This document shows positions 35,519 to 44,747 of a DNA stretch of 64,000 bases, in pieces. Origin of the DNA: Pseudomonas jessenii. GTDB lineage: Bacteria > Pseudomonadota > Gammaproteobacteria > Pseudomonadales > Pseudomonadaceae. Both the position numbers and the translations under genes were made by a program. The DNA lies in the NCBI RefSeq assembly GCF_002236115.1, contig NZ_NIWT01000003.1, positions 62,001 to 126,000 of the forward strand, in the 5' to 3' direction. The notes under the pieces were generated by a model. It did no database searches, was not told the origin of the DNA, and worked only from the letters and a program-made list of their open reading frames with translations. The stretch's first letter is position 1; the number at the start of each line of letters is the position of its first letter.

Positions 35519-36652
35519 TCATATCCAATTTCCATAAAACTGTACCAGCGCCGTGGCAAGATCGGCCTGCAAGGCCTGCTCCAGACACCACGCCTCAGCG
35601 TGTTTTTCCAGCTCTGGCCAGTGTTTACGAGTGAATTGCCAGTGGTCGGCCATTTTTTCACCGGCGTTCCACGCCCGCCAGAGACCGCTGATCGCCTCCC
35701 GCGCAGGCGCAGATAACCCCTTCACATAGAGTTCGAGGAAGGCTTCGAGCTTGTCCAGGTGGATGTCTTCTTCTTGCCGGTAGATTTGCCAGAGAAATGG
35801 CCGGCCAGCCCATTGGGCGCGCACAAAGGAATCTTCGCCGCGCACGGCATTGAAATCGCAGCACCACAGCAACCGGTCGTACTGGTCCTGGCGGACGAAT
35901 GGCAGCACTTGCACGGTCAAGGCATCACGCACATGCACGGCACCGGCCGCCAAACCCTGTACACCGAGCCAACGCTCGACGTCGCCGAGAATCCGCCCTT
36001 CCGGCACCAGCAGATGAGCGGCAGTAGAATCGCCGGCCATTGCATCGAGCCAACTGGCCAGACCGGTGTTTTCGTAGGCAAACAATGAGATCAGCTGCGC
36101 GCCGGGCGCAGGATCAACACCCAAACCTTGCAGGAATTTTCTTTGAGCCTGCGGGTTTTGCTGAAATTGCCGACGCAGCTCCAGCAACCCTCGCTCACGC
36201 AGCAGTCCGCCGGTGCCCTTCTTGAATCCTGGGAAGAAGAAGAACTTCTGCACGTTTTTGTACTTCACCGAGGGCAAACCATGGCAGCCAATGACCCAGT
36301 CCTCGGCGCTCAGGTAATCCAGGTTCATCCACAGCGGCGTCTTCTCCCGTTCGGCCATGGCCTCCATATAGGCGCTCGGCAATTGGCAGGCAAATGCAGC
36401 AATCACCACATCGGCGGCTTCGGTCGGTTGCCACTCGGCTGGCCATTGGCGCACTTCGACGTCTTGCTGCAACTGCCTGGGAGCATGGATGTCGATTTCC
36501 GGGCACAGGCGCTCGAACGCTCGCAGGTCATCGACCCATAGACGCACCGCCAGCCCATGTTCGGCCACCAGTTGCCGGGCCAGTCGCCAGGTCACGCCGA
36601 TGTCGCCGAAGTTGTCGACCACGGTGCAAAAAATATCCCAGCGGGTTTTCAT
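35519..36652 (-). CDS. earP: EF-P arginine rhamnosyltransferase EarP
   Basis: A cytosolic GT-B glycosyltransferase of 377 residues that transfers rhamnose from dTDP-rhamnose to Arg32 of EF-P. CTVVDNFGDIGVTWRLARQL carries D13 and D17, and the later segment with FVRQDQYDRLLWCCDFNAVRGEDSFVRAQWAGRPFLWQ holds the catalytic Glu and nucleotide contacts. The start at 36652 gives the residue numbering reported for EarP; an ATG three codons upstream (36661) has the better ribosome binding site (GGGAG) and is equally possible. Confidence 0.95.
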   Translation of the reverse strand: MKTRWDIFCTVVDNFGDIGVTWRLARQLVAEHGLAVRLWVDDLRAFERLCPEIDIHAPRQLQQDVEVRQWPAEWQPTEAADVVIAAFACQLPSAYMEAMAEREKTPLWMNLDYLSAEDWVIGCHGLPSVKYKNVQKFFFFPGFKKGTGGLLRERGLLELRRQFQQNPQAQRKFLQGLGVDPAPGAQLISLFAYENTGLASWLDAMAGDSTAAHLLVPEGRILGDVERWLGVQGLAAGAVHVRDALTVQVLPFVRQDQYDRLLWCCDFNAVRGEDSFVRAQWAGRPFLWQIYRQEEDIHLDKLEAFLELYVKGLSAPAREAISGLWRAWNAGEKMADHWQFTRKHWPELEKHAEAWCLEQALQADLATALVQFYGNWI

Positions 36653-36785
36653 TTCAGGCATTCCAGGCTCCCGTTGGCAAAGGCGCCGATTGTCCGCATA
36701 AATTACCCCGTGCAGAAGAGCCGACGGCGATTATTCTTCATGCGACAATCGCCACTCGCCAGTGACCTTTCGCCAGGAGGCAACC

Positions 36786-37196
36786 ATGCCCCACCGCCCC
36801 ACTCCGCGCCGATCTTTCCCGATCAGCCTCAGCGCCCTGCAACTGACCGGCAGTATCGCCCTCGGCATGTGGCTCGGGTTCATTGCCATTGTGTTGACCT
36901 GCTGGCTCGCGTCGCGCCTGCTTTTCAGCGAGCAACTCGCCCCGGTCGCGGCGGCGGTTGAGCAGCTGGCCCAACCACCCGCAGCGGCTCAACCGCTGCC
37001 GAACATTCCGCCACAGAGCCCGCTGTTCGAGCAATATGAAGAAAACCTGCGCAAGAACGAACAGCAGCAACGTCTTGATCAGGCACGCAGCAGCAGTCGC
37101 AACCTGGCCAACCCGAACTGTCAGTTCTGGCTGCAACAGGACCAGACTGCACCCAGCGCAAAAAGCCGCGCCAACGTCCTGCAATTCTGCGATTGA
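36786..37196 (+). CDS. Hypothetical single-span membrane protein
   Basis: A protein of 136 residues starting after a strong AGGAGG site. It has one membrane helix at about 17-42 (LTGSIALGMWLGFIAIVLTCWLASRL). A soluble, Pro/Gln/Ala-rich and then helical charged region (about 60-110) follows, ending with NPNCQFWLQQD and a final Cys. I do not recognise the family. It ends two bases before the Gre-like gene and is probably cotranscribed with it. Confidence 0.75.
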   Translation: MPHRPTPRRSFPISLSALQLTGSIALGMWLGFIAIVLTCWLASRLLFSEQLAPVAAAVEQLAQPPAAAQPLPNIPPQSPLFEQYEENLRKNEQQQRLDQARSSSRNLANPNCQFWLQQDQTAPSAKSRANVLQFCD

Positions 37197-37198
37197 TC

Positions 37199-37681
37199 AT
37201 GAATAAGCAAACCGTCCACCAACTGATTATCGACAGGCTGCGGATCGATCTCGACATCGCCGAACGGGCCGCGCAAACCGCCTACGAAACGGCGACCCAC
37301 GAAGAAAACATCGCCGAGAACAAGTACGACACCCTGGGGCTGGAAGCGTCCTATCTCGCGGCCGGGCAAGCCAGGCGGGTCGAGGAAATTCGCCAGTCAC
37401 TGAGCCTCTGCCAGAACCTCGCCCTGCGTCCGTATGACGATCAGCGGGGCATCGAAGTGGGCGCGCTGCTGGGGCTGGAGGACGAAAAGGGTCGCGAACA
37501 ATGGCTGTTTCTGGCCCCCGATGCCGCCGGGCTGAAGGTCGACCTGGTGGGGCAACTGATCACCGTCATCACCCCGCGCTCACCGCTGGGCAAAAGCCTG
37601 CTGGGCAAGTTCGAGGGCGATGAGGTGGAGATCATGGTGGCGGGCGCTCGGCAACAGTTCGCTGTCACCGAGGTGGTTTGA
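37199..37681 (+). CDS. GreA/GreB-like protein with altered tip motif
   Basis: A protein of 160 residues with the layout of a Gre factor: an N-terminal antiparallel coiled coil (about 1-70) and a C-terminal FKBP-like domain (about 85-160, ending PRSPLGKSLLGKFEGDEVEI). At the coiled-coil tip, where GreA/GreB have GDLSENAEY with two catalytic acids, this protein reads EENIAENKYD. One acid of the pair is replaced or displaced. It may bind the RNA polymerase channel without normal cleavage activity. A canonical GreB is encoded at 50552-51049. The start ATG at 37199 follows the hypothetical gene by two bases. Confidence 0.8.
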   Translation: MNKQTVHQLIIDRLRIDLDIAERAAQTAYETATHEENIAENKYDTLGLEASYLAAGQARRVEEIRQSLSLCQNLALRPYDDQRGIEVGALLGLEDEKGREQWLFLAPDAAGLKVDLVGQLITVITPRSPLGKSLLGKFEGDEVEIMVAGARQQFAVTEVV

Positions 37682-37697
37682 CCGGCAGGAAACGCTA

Positions 37698-38681
<984 letters not shown>

Positions 38682-38785
38682 TCAAAGCAGGTAGACGCCA
38701 CGGGCATCAGCGACGGTATATAACTATATTAATGGCTCGAAGAATAAATCTAGAACTTTTTTATCAAATTGCCATTATTCGTGTT

Positions 38786-39289
38786 CTAGCGATCCCCTTG
38801 ACGACGACGTTGCACCAGCGGCACCAGATAGACCGGCACCTTGGACAGTTGCAACACTCGGGCGGCGGTTCGCCCCAGAGGCGTTTCCGCACCAGCACCA
38901 TGGCTGTGACTACCTACGATCAACAAATCCACGGAGAGTTTCTGCGCCTGGTCCAGAATCACCTGCGACGGATCGCCCTGCAGCACCCGTACTGCCTGAA
39001 TCCGCTCCAGGTCGTGCTCCCCTTCATCCCCCAACTCCTCACGAAAACTGTCGAGCACCCGCTGCTCGATACTGGCAATCACCGTATTGAGGCCCTGGCT
39101 GTGAAACTCGTTCAGCGCCTGTTCATCGAGATAACTTTGCAGCACCGATTCGGCAAACAACCCCATGGGTTCAACCGCATGCACGACATACAAACTGGCA
39201 TTGAAGGTCCTGGCCAGTTCCAGGGCATGCTGCATCACCACGGGCGCGTACAGACCAAGGTCAGTGGCATACAGCATCGAACGAATCAT
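38786..39289 (-). CDS. Universal stress protein family protein
   Basis: A UspA-fold protein of 167 residues. MIRSMLYATDLGLYAPVVMQHALELARTFNASLYVVHAVEP is the N-terminal half. The ATP-binding-type motif near the C terminus reads VGSHSHGAGAETPLGRTAARVLQLSKVPVYLVP, corresponding to G-2x-G-9x-G-(S/T) with a longer spacing. It carries an inserted charged segment around 85-110 (FREELGDEGEHDLE). The function is general stress survival; there is no obvious partner gene. Confidence 0.9.
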   Translation of the reverse strand: MIRSMLYATDLGLYAPVVMQHALELARTFNASLYVVHAVEPMGLFAESVLQSYLDEQALNEFHSQGLNTVIASIEQRVLDSFREELGDEGEHDLERIQAVRVLQGDPSQVILDQAQKLSVDLLIVGSHSHGAGAETPLGRTAARVLQLSKVPVYLVPLVQRRRQGDR

Positions 39290-39384
39290 ATGACCTCCTC
39301 GACTGCCAACATGGCGGAGATTTGATTCAGCTTAGCAGTGCCTTGGCGACTACGACGTCCCGCGCAACGCATTGAACGGTGGGC

Positions 39385-40290
39385 TTAAACCTTTTGCTCG
39401 TTGCTTATGCCATGGGGCACATGACCGGTGGCGACGACTTCTCTGGCCAACTCGCAGTGACCGGCCTGATCGTCGAAAAACACGTCGGCCGCGAAGGCTT
39501 CGAGAAAGGCCGACTTGGTCAGGCCGCCGAGGAACAGCGACTCGTCGAGACGGATGTCCCATTCACGCAACGTGCGAATGACCCGCTCATGGGCCGGCGC
39601 CGATCGCGCCGTGACCAGCGCGGTACGGATCGGACAGGTGTCCTCCGGGAACTCACGCTGCAACAGGTTGAGGGCCGCGAGAAACCCTTTGAACGGCCCA
39701 CCGCGCAACGGTTCGCGGGCGGCCTCACGCTCGCTGGCCTGGAACGCCTCCAGACCACCGGCCTGATAAATGCGTTCCGACTCATCGGAAAACAGTACCG
39801 CGTCTCCATCGAAGGCAATGCGTAACTCGTCGCTGGCCGCACGGCTGGCACCGCCCGACAGAATGGTCGCTGCCGCGAACCCGGCGTCCAGTGCATTGCG
39901 CACGTCTTCAGCGTGGGTCGAGAGAAACAGGTCGCAGCCAAAGGCCTTGAGGTAGGGATACGGACTGCGCCCGCCGACAAAGGCCGCACGGGAAATGGCC
40001 AGTCCGTAGTGGTCAATCGAGTTGAATACCCGCAGCCCGGTGTCGGCGCTGTTGCGCGACACCAGAATCACCTCGACCCGGGCGCGGCCGAGGCTGTTGT
40101 TGAGGTTCAGGAGTTTCTGCACCAACGGGAAGGCATCGCCGGGCTCGAGGATTTCGTCTTCGTGTTCGATCTGATATTGCCGGTAGGCCTCGACACCACT
40201 CGACAGGTAGACCTTGTGGCTTTCGCTCAGGTCGAACAGCGCCCGCGAAGAAATCGCCAGCACCAGCTTGTCGTCAATTGCCTTTGGCAT
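39385..40290 (-). CDS. Cytosolic 5'-nucleotidase family protein
   Basis: A protein of 301 residues matching the 5'-nucleotidase family PF06189. It shows LVLAISSRALFDL near the start, EVILVSRNSADTGLRVFNSIDHYGLAISRAAFVGG, LSTHAEDVRNALDAGFAAATIL and FFDDQAGHCE. The acidic pair in FFDDQ corresponds to the HAD-type metal site. It likely dephosphorylates nucleoside monophosphates. The start MPKAIDDKLVLAISS at 40290 follows a strong GGGGGAAGGG site. Confidence 0.87.
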   Translation of the reverse strand: MPKAIDDKLVLAISSRALFDLSESHKVYLSSGVEAYRQYQIEHEDEILEPGDAFPLVQKLLNLNNSLGRARVEVILVSRNSADTGLRVFNSIDHYGLAISRAAFVGGRSPYPYLKAFGCDLFLSTHAEDVRNALDAGFAAATILSGGASRAASDELRIAFDGDAVLFSDESERIYQAGGLEAFQASEREAAREPLRGGPFKGFLAALNLLQREFPEDTCPIRTALVTARSAPAHERVIRTLREWDIRLDESLFLGGLTKSAFLEAFAADVFFDDQAGHCELAREVVATGHVPHGISNEQKV

Positions 40291-40315
40291 GCCCTTCCCC
40301 CTCAGGTCGGTCGAC

Positions 40316-41269
40316 TCAGGTATTGCGTCGATCAATGAAACTCAAACTGCGATACAAGGCCTCGATGCGTGGCATCTCACACCCGGCTGCCTTCGCCGCC
40401 GCCAAAGGCCGGGCGTAGATCGCGGCCAGTTCCAGCGGTCGCTTGTGCAAATAATCGTGGTACATGCTCGGCCAGTAGTCGGGCATCTTTTCGGTCACCA
40501 TGAACAAATGCTCGGCATAGCCTGCCGGTACGTCGTGCCCGCAGGCAACAGCGCCTTGCACCACTTCAGCCATCAGCGCCTTGACCAGCTCGCGGCTGTC
40601 GGCATCGGCCATCAACGGTGTGGTGCTCGCCCCCAGCAAAACCGAGAGACCGTTGTAAGGGATATTCCAGACCAGTTTTTGCCAACGCGCCTGATGCAGA
40701 TTCGCCATGGCCTGGGAATCGAGGCCGGCGCTGCGAAACAGCCCGACGCCCTCCTCGACAATTGCGCTGCGTGCCGGCCCATCGGCGGGACCGCTGTGAT
40801 AACCCACATGGACCGCGCCCAGCGCCTGATGGGTAATGACACCCGGCGCCTCGCGATGGACGCAGATGTAGCAGAGCCCTCCAAGCACATGCAGCGAATC
40901 GGGGAGCAACGCGCGCAGGCTGTCTTCGACGTCCAGGCCGTTTTGCAACAGCAGTACCTTGGCGCTCGGTGCCGCCGCCTGCAGGATGGCAGGTGCCAGG
41001 TCGGCGTTGCTGGTGGTTTTCGCGCCCACCAGCAGCCAATCGCAAGGTGGCATGTCTTGCGCGTCCGAATAGGCCTGCACCGGGTTCAACGTCAGTACAC
41101 CGTGGGGCGCGCTATCGACTCGCAAGCCATGCTCGGCCACCGCGGAGAACTCGCTGCGCAGCAGAAAATGCACATCAAAACCGGCACGTGCCAGCATCAC
41201 CCCGTAGAAACCGCCGATTGCGCCGGTCCCGATAATGCCGATCGTCGGCTTGGCAACTGTCCCCATCAT
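40316..41269 (-). CDS. Ketopantoate reductase-like protein (PanE/ApbA family)
   Basis: A protein of 317 residues with the NADP-binding loop IGIIGTGAIGGFYGVMLARAG at the N terminus, KTTSNADLA and QNGLDVEDSLR in the middle, and the ApbA C-terminal domain with RWQKLVWNIPYNGLS. Family members reduce 2-dehydropantoate in pantothenate synthesis. Because this clade often lies outside pan operons, I treat the substrate as unproved. It overlaps the thioredoxin-like gene upstream by a few bases, so the two are cotranscribed. Confidence 0.85.
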   Translation of the reverse strand: MMGTVAKPTIGIIGTGAIGGFYGVMLARAGFDVHFLLRSEFSAVAEHGLRVDSAPHGVLTLNPVQAYSDAQDMPPCDWLLVGAKTTSNADLAPAILQAAAPSAKVLLLQNGLDVEDSLRALLPDSLHVLGGLCYICVHREAPGVITHQALGAVHVGYHSGPADGPARSAIVEEGVGLFRSAGLDSQAMANLHQARWQKLVWNIPYNGLSVLLGASTTPLMADADSRELVKALMAEVVQGAVACGHDVPAGYAEHLFMVTEKMPDYWPSMYHDYLHKRPLELAAIYARPLAAAKAAGCEMPRIEALYRSLSFIDRRNT

Positions 41270-41664
41270 GGCAACTCCTCTGCTGTTCGACTCAGCGCCT
41301 GGTGCACGGCCCGATTAAGCTCGGTGCCGGTCAGGCGCGATTTCAGTGCTCCAAAGAATTCACCGTCGCGAACGACAAACAGCGCCGGCAAGTGAAAAAC
41401 CTGATAACGCTCGACCACCCCGCCGTTGTTGCCGGCATCGATCCAGCACAGTCGATCGACTGCCAGGTCGAGTGTCGGCAATTGCTCGCGGGCAAAACGG
41501 CAACTGGCGCAGCCGACACTGGTGAAAATGACCAGCGATACACCGCTCATCGCCAGCAGCCGTTGGTCGGCGTCAAAATCGGTCAGTTCCAATTCGACCA
41601 CTATACTGGGAGGAACAATGTCAGATGGCCGACACATGGAGTCTGTGTTCATGGGACGATTCAT
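41266..41664 (-). CDS. Thioredoxin-like protein
   Basis: A thioredoxin-fold protein of up to 132 residues. LVIFTSVGCASCRFAREQLP carries the redox motif CASC, and VFHLPALFVVRDGEFFGAL has the cis-Pro. It lacks a signal peptide, so it is cytosolic. It overlaps the ketopantoate-reductase-like gene at its 3' end. The start is uncertain: Met codons at 41664, 41652 and 41634 are in frame, and the first two would overlap the start of the divergent PilZ gene (41618). Confidence 0.75.
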   Translation of the reverse strand: MNRPMNTDSMCRPSDIVPPSIVVELELTDFDADQRLLAMSGVSLVIFTSVGCASCRFAREQLPTLDLAVDRLCWIDAGNNGGVVERYQVFHLPALFVVRDGEFFGALKSRLTGTELNRAVHQALSRTAEELP

Positions 41665-42094
41665 TCCTCACCCTGACGATGTGCCCGTCGAATTAACGTT
41701 GCTGAAACCTGAGTGTCTTTCGCGACGACAGCTGCACACTATCAGTCTCGGGGGCATGGCTTGCAATTATCACCGTGCGTGGCGTCACGGCACGGCGCTG
41801 GAGGTACGCATGCCGACCGTGAACCCGGACATGCGCTACCTGGGCTATGTCGCCTGGTGCCTGCGACGCAAGCGCGGTTATCTGGTAGGCATCGCTTTCG
41901 TCGATGAACAAACGCTGTTCAGCGCCCGGATGGGCGAACAGGTGTGCCAGATCGAACGCTACTGCCGCCTGCATGAGGCCCACGAAGACTTGCAGGACAT
42001 CCAGGCCCTGGCCCTCGAATGGGTCCAGGAGCATGCCGACGAGTTCTCTCACGATTCGGTGCGCAAGGCTTTTGCGCAACCGGTGCTGGAATAG
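41618..42094 (+). CDS. PilZ-domain protein
   Basis: A protein of about 158 residues. RRQLHTISLGGMACNYHRAW near residues 37-56, followed by ALEVRMP and YLGYVAWCLRRKRGYLVGIAF, has the form of a PilZ beta-barrel. The usual RxxxR and DxSxxG elements are only partly kept (ISLGGM), so c-di-GMP binding is uncertain. The start ATG at 41618 has GGGAGG upstream at a short spacing; ATG at 41651 is an alternative. The C-terminal 50 residues are helical. It is divergent from, and possibly overlaps, the thioredoxin-like gene. Confidence 0.75.
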   Translation: MSDGRHMESVFMGRFIPHPDDVPVELTLLKPECLSRRQLHTISLGGMACNYHRAWRHGTALEVRMPTVNPDMRYLGYVAWCLRRKRGYLVGIAFVDEQTLFSARMGEQVCQIERYCRLHEAHEDLQDIQALALEWVQEHADEFSHDSVRKAFAQPVLE

Positions 42095-42281
42095 AGGCAT
42101 TCTTGATCGGTTTGCCCCTCGCGGCAGGGAAACTGACTGCGAAACCCCACCAAACCGGCGTCTGCCCATTGTCGAGCCACGGTGTAACGCGCTAAGGTTC
42201 AGCTCCCCGACGCGCTTAATTTGCTGTGCTCCGCCGCGCGGGTTCGCTGGCGGCCGGCACCCGTGACCTGACGAGTAAACG

Positions 42282-43358
42282 ATGGCTGATTTACCGATCA
42301 ACGACCTAAACGTCGCCTCCAACGAGACACTGATCACTCCCGATCAGCTCAAGCGCGATATTCCCCTGAGCGACGCCGCACTGCGCACCGTCACCAAGGG
42401 CCGCGAAGTCATTCGCAACATTCTGGATGGCACCGACCATCGCCTGTTCGTCGTCATCGGGCCTTGCTCGATCCACGACATCAAGGCCGCCCACGAATAT
42501 GCCGAGCGCCTGAAAGTTCTCGCCGCCGAAGTGTCCGATACCCTGTATCTGGTCATGCGCGTGTATTTCGAGAAGCCACGTACCACCGTCGGCTGGAAAG
42601 GCTTGATCAACGACCCGTACCTGGACGACTCGTTCAAGATCCAGGACGGCTTGCACATCGGTCGCCAGTTGCTGCTGGACCTGGCCGAAAAAGGCCTGCC
42701 GACCGCCACCGAAGCCCTCGACCCGATCTCCCCGCAATACTTGCAGGACCTGATCAGCTGGTCGGCCATCGGCGCGCGCACCACCGAATCCCAGACTCAC
42801 CGTGAAATGGCCTCCGGTCTGTCCTCGGCCGTCGGCTTCAAGAACGGCACAGATGGCGGCCTGACCGTGGCGATCAACGCCCTGCAATCGGTTTCCAGCC
42901 CGCACCGCTTCCTGGGTATCAACCAGGAAGGTGGCGTGTCGATCGTGACCACCAAGGGCAATGCCTACGGTCACGTGGTGCTGCGCGGCGGCAACGGCAA
43001 ACCGAACTACGATTCGGTCAGCGTTGCGCTCTGCGAGCAGGCGCTGAACAAGGCGAAGATCAAGCCGAACATCATGGTCGATTGCAGCCACGCCAACTCC
43101 AACAAGGATCCGGCCCTGCAACCGCTGGTGATGGAGAACGTCGCCAACCAGATCCTCGAAGGCAACAAGTCGATCATCGGCCTGATGGTTGAAAGCCACT
43201 TGAACTGGGGCGCCCAGGCGATCCCGAAAGACCTCGCCGACCTGCAATACGGCGTGTCGATCACCGACGCCTGCATCGACTGGACCGCGACCGAAAACAC
43301 CTTGCGCAGCATGCATGCCAAGCTCAAGGATGTGCTGCCTAAACGCGATCGCAGCTGA
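42282..43358 (+). CDS. Class I (AroF/G/H type) DAHP synthase
   Basis: The first enzyme of the shikimate pathway, 358 residues. Type Ialpha marks: VVIGPCSIHD (metal-binding Cys), RVYFEKPRTTVGWKGLINDP, QLLLDLAEKGLPTATEALDPISPQY, GARTTESQTHREMASGLS, GFKNGTDGG and MVDCSHANSNKDP. The N terminus holds the feedback-control region, but I cannot say from sequence alone whether tyrosine, phenylalanine or tryptophan inhibits it. No leader peptide is apparent in the 187 bases upstream. It is followed by a strong intrinsic terminator. Confidence 0.95.
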   Translation: MADLPINDLNVASNETLITPDQLKRDIPLSDAALRTVTKGREVIRNILDGTDHRLFVVIGPCSIHDIKAAHEYAERLKVLAAEVSDTLYLVMRVYFEKPRTTVGWKGLINDPYLDDSFKIQDGLHIGRQLLLDLAEKGLPTATEALDPISPQYLQDLISWSAIGARTTESQTHREMASGLSSAVGFKNGTDGGLTVAINALQSVSSPHRFLGINQEGGVSIVTTKGNAYGHVVLRGGNGKPNYDSVSVALCEQALNKAKIKPNIMVDCSHANSNKDPALQPLVMENVANQILEGNKSIIGLMVESHLNWGAQAIPKDLADLQYGVSITDACIDWTATENTLRSMHAKLKDVLPKRDRS

Positions 43359-43395
43359 TCGCCTGTTTGGCGGCGCAAAAAGCACACACAAAAAA

Positions 43396-43423
43396 AACGC
43401 CGGGCTGGACCCGGCGTTTTTTT
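43396..43423. terminator. Intrinsic terminator after the class I DAHP synthase
   Basis: AACGCCGGG (43396-43404), loop CTGGA, CCCGGCGTT (43410-43418), then a T-run; an A-run precedes it, so it can also end the leftward GNAT gene. Confidence 0.95.
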
Positions 43424-43444
43424 ATGTGTTCGTTTTGTTGAAGG

Positions 43445-43732
43445 TCACTGACTCAGCTTGGCCGCATGCCGCTGGTGACGCTCCATGTAGCGCTCGACGT
43501 AGGAGCACGATGGAATGACGGTGTAGCCCATTTCGTCAGCGTACTCCAGCGCCTTCTCGGTCAAGGCTGCCGCAATACCGCGACCACGCAATGCGTTGGG
43601 CACGAAGGTGCGATAGATATCCAGGGTCTGTTTCCCCAGATCCATATAGGTCAGATAGGCACGATGACCGTCCACATTGGTCTCGAACTGATGACCAGCC
43701 TGGTCATGGTGGATGGACAACGCCTCGCTCAT
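43445..43732 (-). CDS. GNAT-type N-acetyltransferase (YjdJ-like)
   Basis: A small protein of 95 residues matching the GCN5-related 'Yjdj-type' acetyltransferases: YLTYMDLGKQTLDIYRTFVPNALRGRGIAAALTEKALEYADEMGYTVIPSCSYVERYM. The acetyl-CoA loop is RGRGIA, and SCSYV is the conserved C-terminal motif. The start at 43732 was chosen for GGAG upstream and family length. The substrate is unknown. Confidence 0.9.
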   Translation of the reverse strand: MSEALSIHHDQAGHQFETNVDGHRAYLTYMDLGKQTLDIYRTFVPNALRGRGIAAALTEKALEYADEMGYTVIPSCSYVERYMERHQRHAAKLSQ

Positions 43733-44372
43733 CACTACTCCTCGCGGGTCTGGAATTCCGACCCCTACCTTACCGATGTTTTTCCGGCGAAGGAACATCT
43801 ACGCCACCCCGTGCCTGAGTGGGCACCGAGAAGAGCTGCACCGATCTCGCGCTACCGAGCACGTACAAATAGTAGGCACCATTGGCAGAAATGCTCAAGG
43901 TGCGCTCGTCATCGTGCGGGTTGGCGGGTGCTGCTCCGGATCACGCAGGATTGCGCTCGACCGAAGATCACTCCGGGTCGATAGCCTGAACATTGCCGGA
44001 TGTTGAGACTTAAGACGAGCGCCCGCTGTTAAAGTCACCTGAACATCGAGAAAGATATTGGGAGGCGCTACGCAAAAGCCGAACAAAAGTGTAGACGAAT
44101 CCATGTAGGCGGACTTTAGCCAGGCGGGAAAAAGAGCGGTGTGCCGAAGGAACTTTTTCTCTCCAGTTCGCTCAGCCACGGGCCTTGCAGCTGGATATTT
44201 TTTAAACAGTTCAGTTAAAAGTTGCTCGAAAAAGAATCAACGCCTACAATTTTTTTTGCTTCTTGCGTCACGTCAGTTTTACTTACTACAAGTAATGGGT
44301 AGTATGTACGCCGGCTCTTTCCTCAATCGGAGGAGATAGCTACTTAATAGAAAGTCCTTGAAGGGGAACACG
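43733..44372. other. 640-base intergenic region upstream of oprI
   Basis: The right part holds the oprI promoter and leader. The left 450 bases contain no frame with a ribosome binding site and family resemblance; the 94-codon frame on the minus strand at 43895-44179 looks spurious. A GAACTT-N16-TCAGC element at 44150-44176 loosely resembles an AlgU/ECF promoter. This is the longest stretch of the window without a gene or recognised repeat. Confidence 0.4.
44222..44250 (+). promoter_or_regulatory. Sigma-70 promoter of oprI
   Basis: TTGCTC (44222-44227), a 17-base spacer and TACAAT (44245-44250): a strong match to the housekeeping consensus. Transcription would begin near 44257, giving an A+T-rich leader of about 115 bases before the ATG, with GGAGGAG at 44331 and AAGGGG next to the start. 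Confidence 0.75.
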
Positions 44373-44624
44373 ATGAACAACGTTCTGAAATTCTCTGCTC
44401 TGGCTCTGGCCGCAGTTCTGGCTACCGGTTGCAGCAGCGCATCGAAAGAAACCGAAGCACGTCTGACCGCTACTGAAGACGCAGCTGCTCGCTCCCAGGC
44501 TCGTGCAGACGAAGCTTACCGTAAAGCTGATGAAGCTCTGGCTGCTGCTCAAAAAGCACAACAGACTGCTGACGAAGCTAACGAGCGTGCTCTGCGCATG
44601 CTGGACAAAGCTAGCCGCAAGTAA
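44373..44624 (+). CDS. oprI: Major outer-membrane lipoprotein OprI
   Basis: A Braun-type lipoprotein of 83 residues. The signal peptide with lipobox ATGC gives Cys at about residue 20. A continuous heptad-repeat helix ([20 protein letters not shown] and onward) forms the coiled-coil trimer, and a C-terminal Lys (ASRK) is available for linkage to peptidoglycan. Codon choice is strongly biased to T-ending forms such as GCT, unlike its neighbours, which fits very high expression. The convergent L,D-transpeptidase gene next door may be the type of enzyme that couples such lipoproteins to the wall. Confidence 0.98.
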   Translation: MNNVLKFSALALAAVLATGCSSASKETEARLTATEDAAARSQARADEAYRKADEALAAAQKAQQTADEANERALRMLDKASRK

Positions 44625-44645
44625 TAATCCTTCGGGATTGTTATC

Positions 44646-44676
44646 AAGCCGACCCATTTTTTGGGTCGGCTTTTTT
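44646..44676 (+). terminator. Intrinsic terminator of oprI
   Basis: AAGCCGACCCA (44646-44656), loop of T residues, TGGGTCGGCTT (44662-44672), followed by a T-run. Strong Rho-independent terminator 21 bases after the stop. Confidence 0.96.
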
Positions 44677-44700
44677 ATTGCCTGGCGTTTCTCCAGGCAA

Positions 44701-44734
44701 TAAAAAACCCGTCGACGCTGTCCGCGCCGACGGG
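44701..44734 (-). terminator. Intrinsic terminator of the L,D-transpeptidase gene
   Basis: On the minus strand CCCGTCG (44734-44728) pairs with CGACGGG (44714-44708) and is followed by TTTTTTA (44707-44701). A further perfect stem TTGCCTGG/CCAGGCAA lies at 44678-44700, between the two terminators. Confidence 0.88.
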
Positions 44735-44747
44735 CTCTTTGCCAGCG

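Noticed and set aside
43895..44179. A 94-codon minus-strand frame upstream of oprI
   Set aside because: No ribosome binding site, no recognisable fold, and atypical composition for a coding region.
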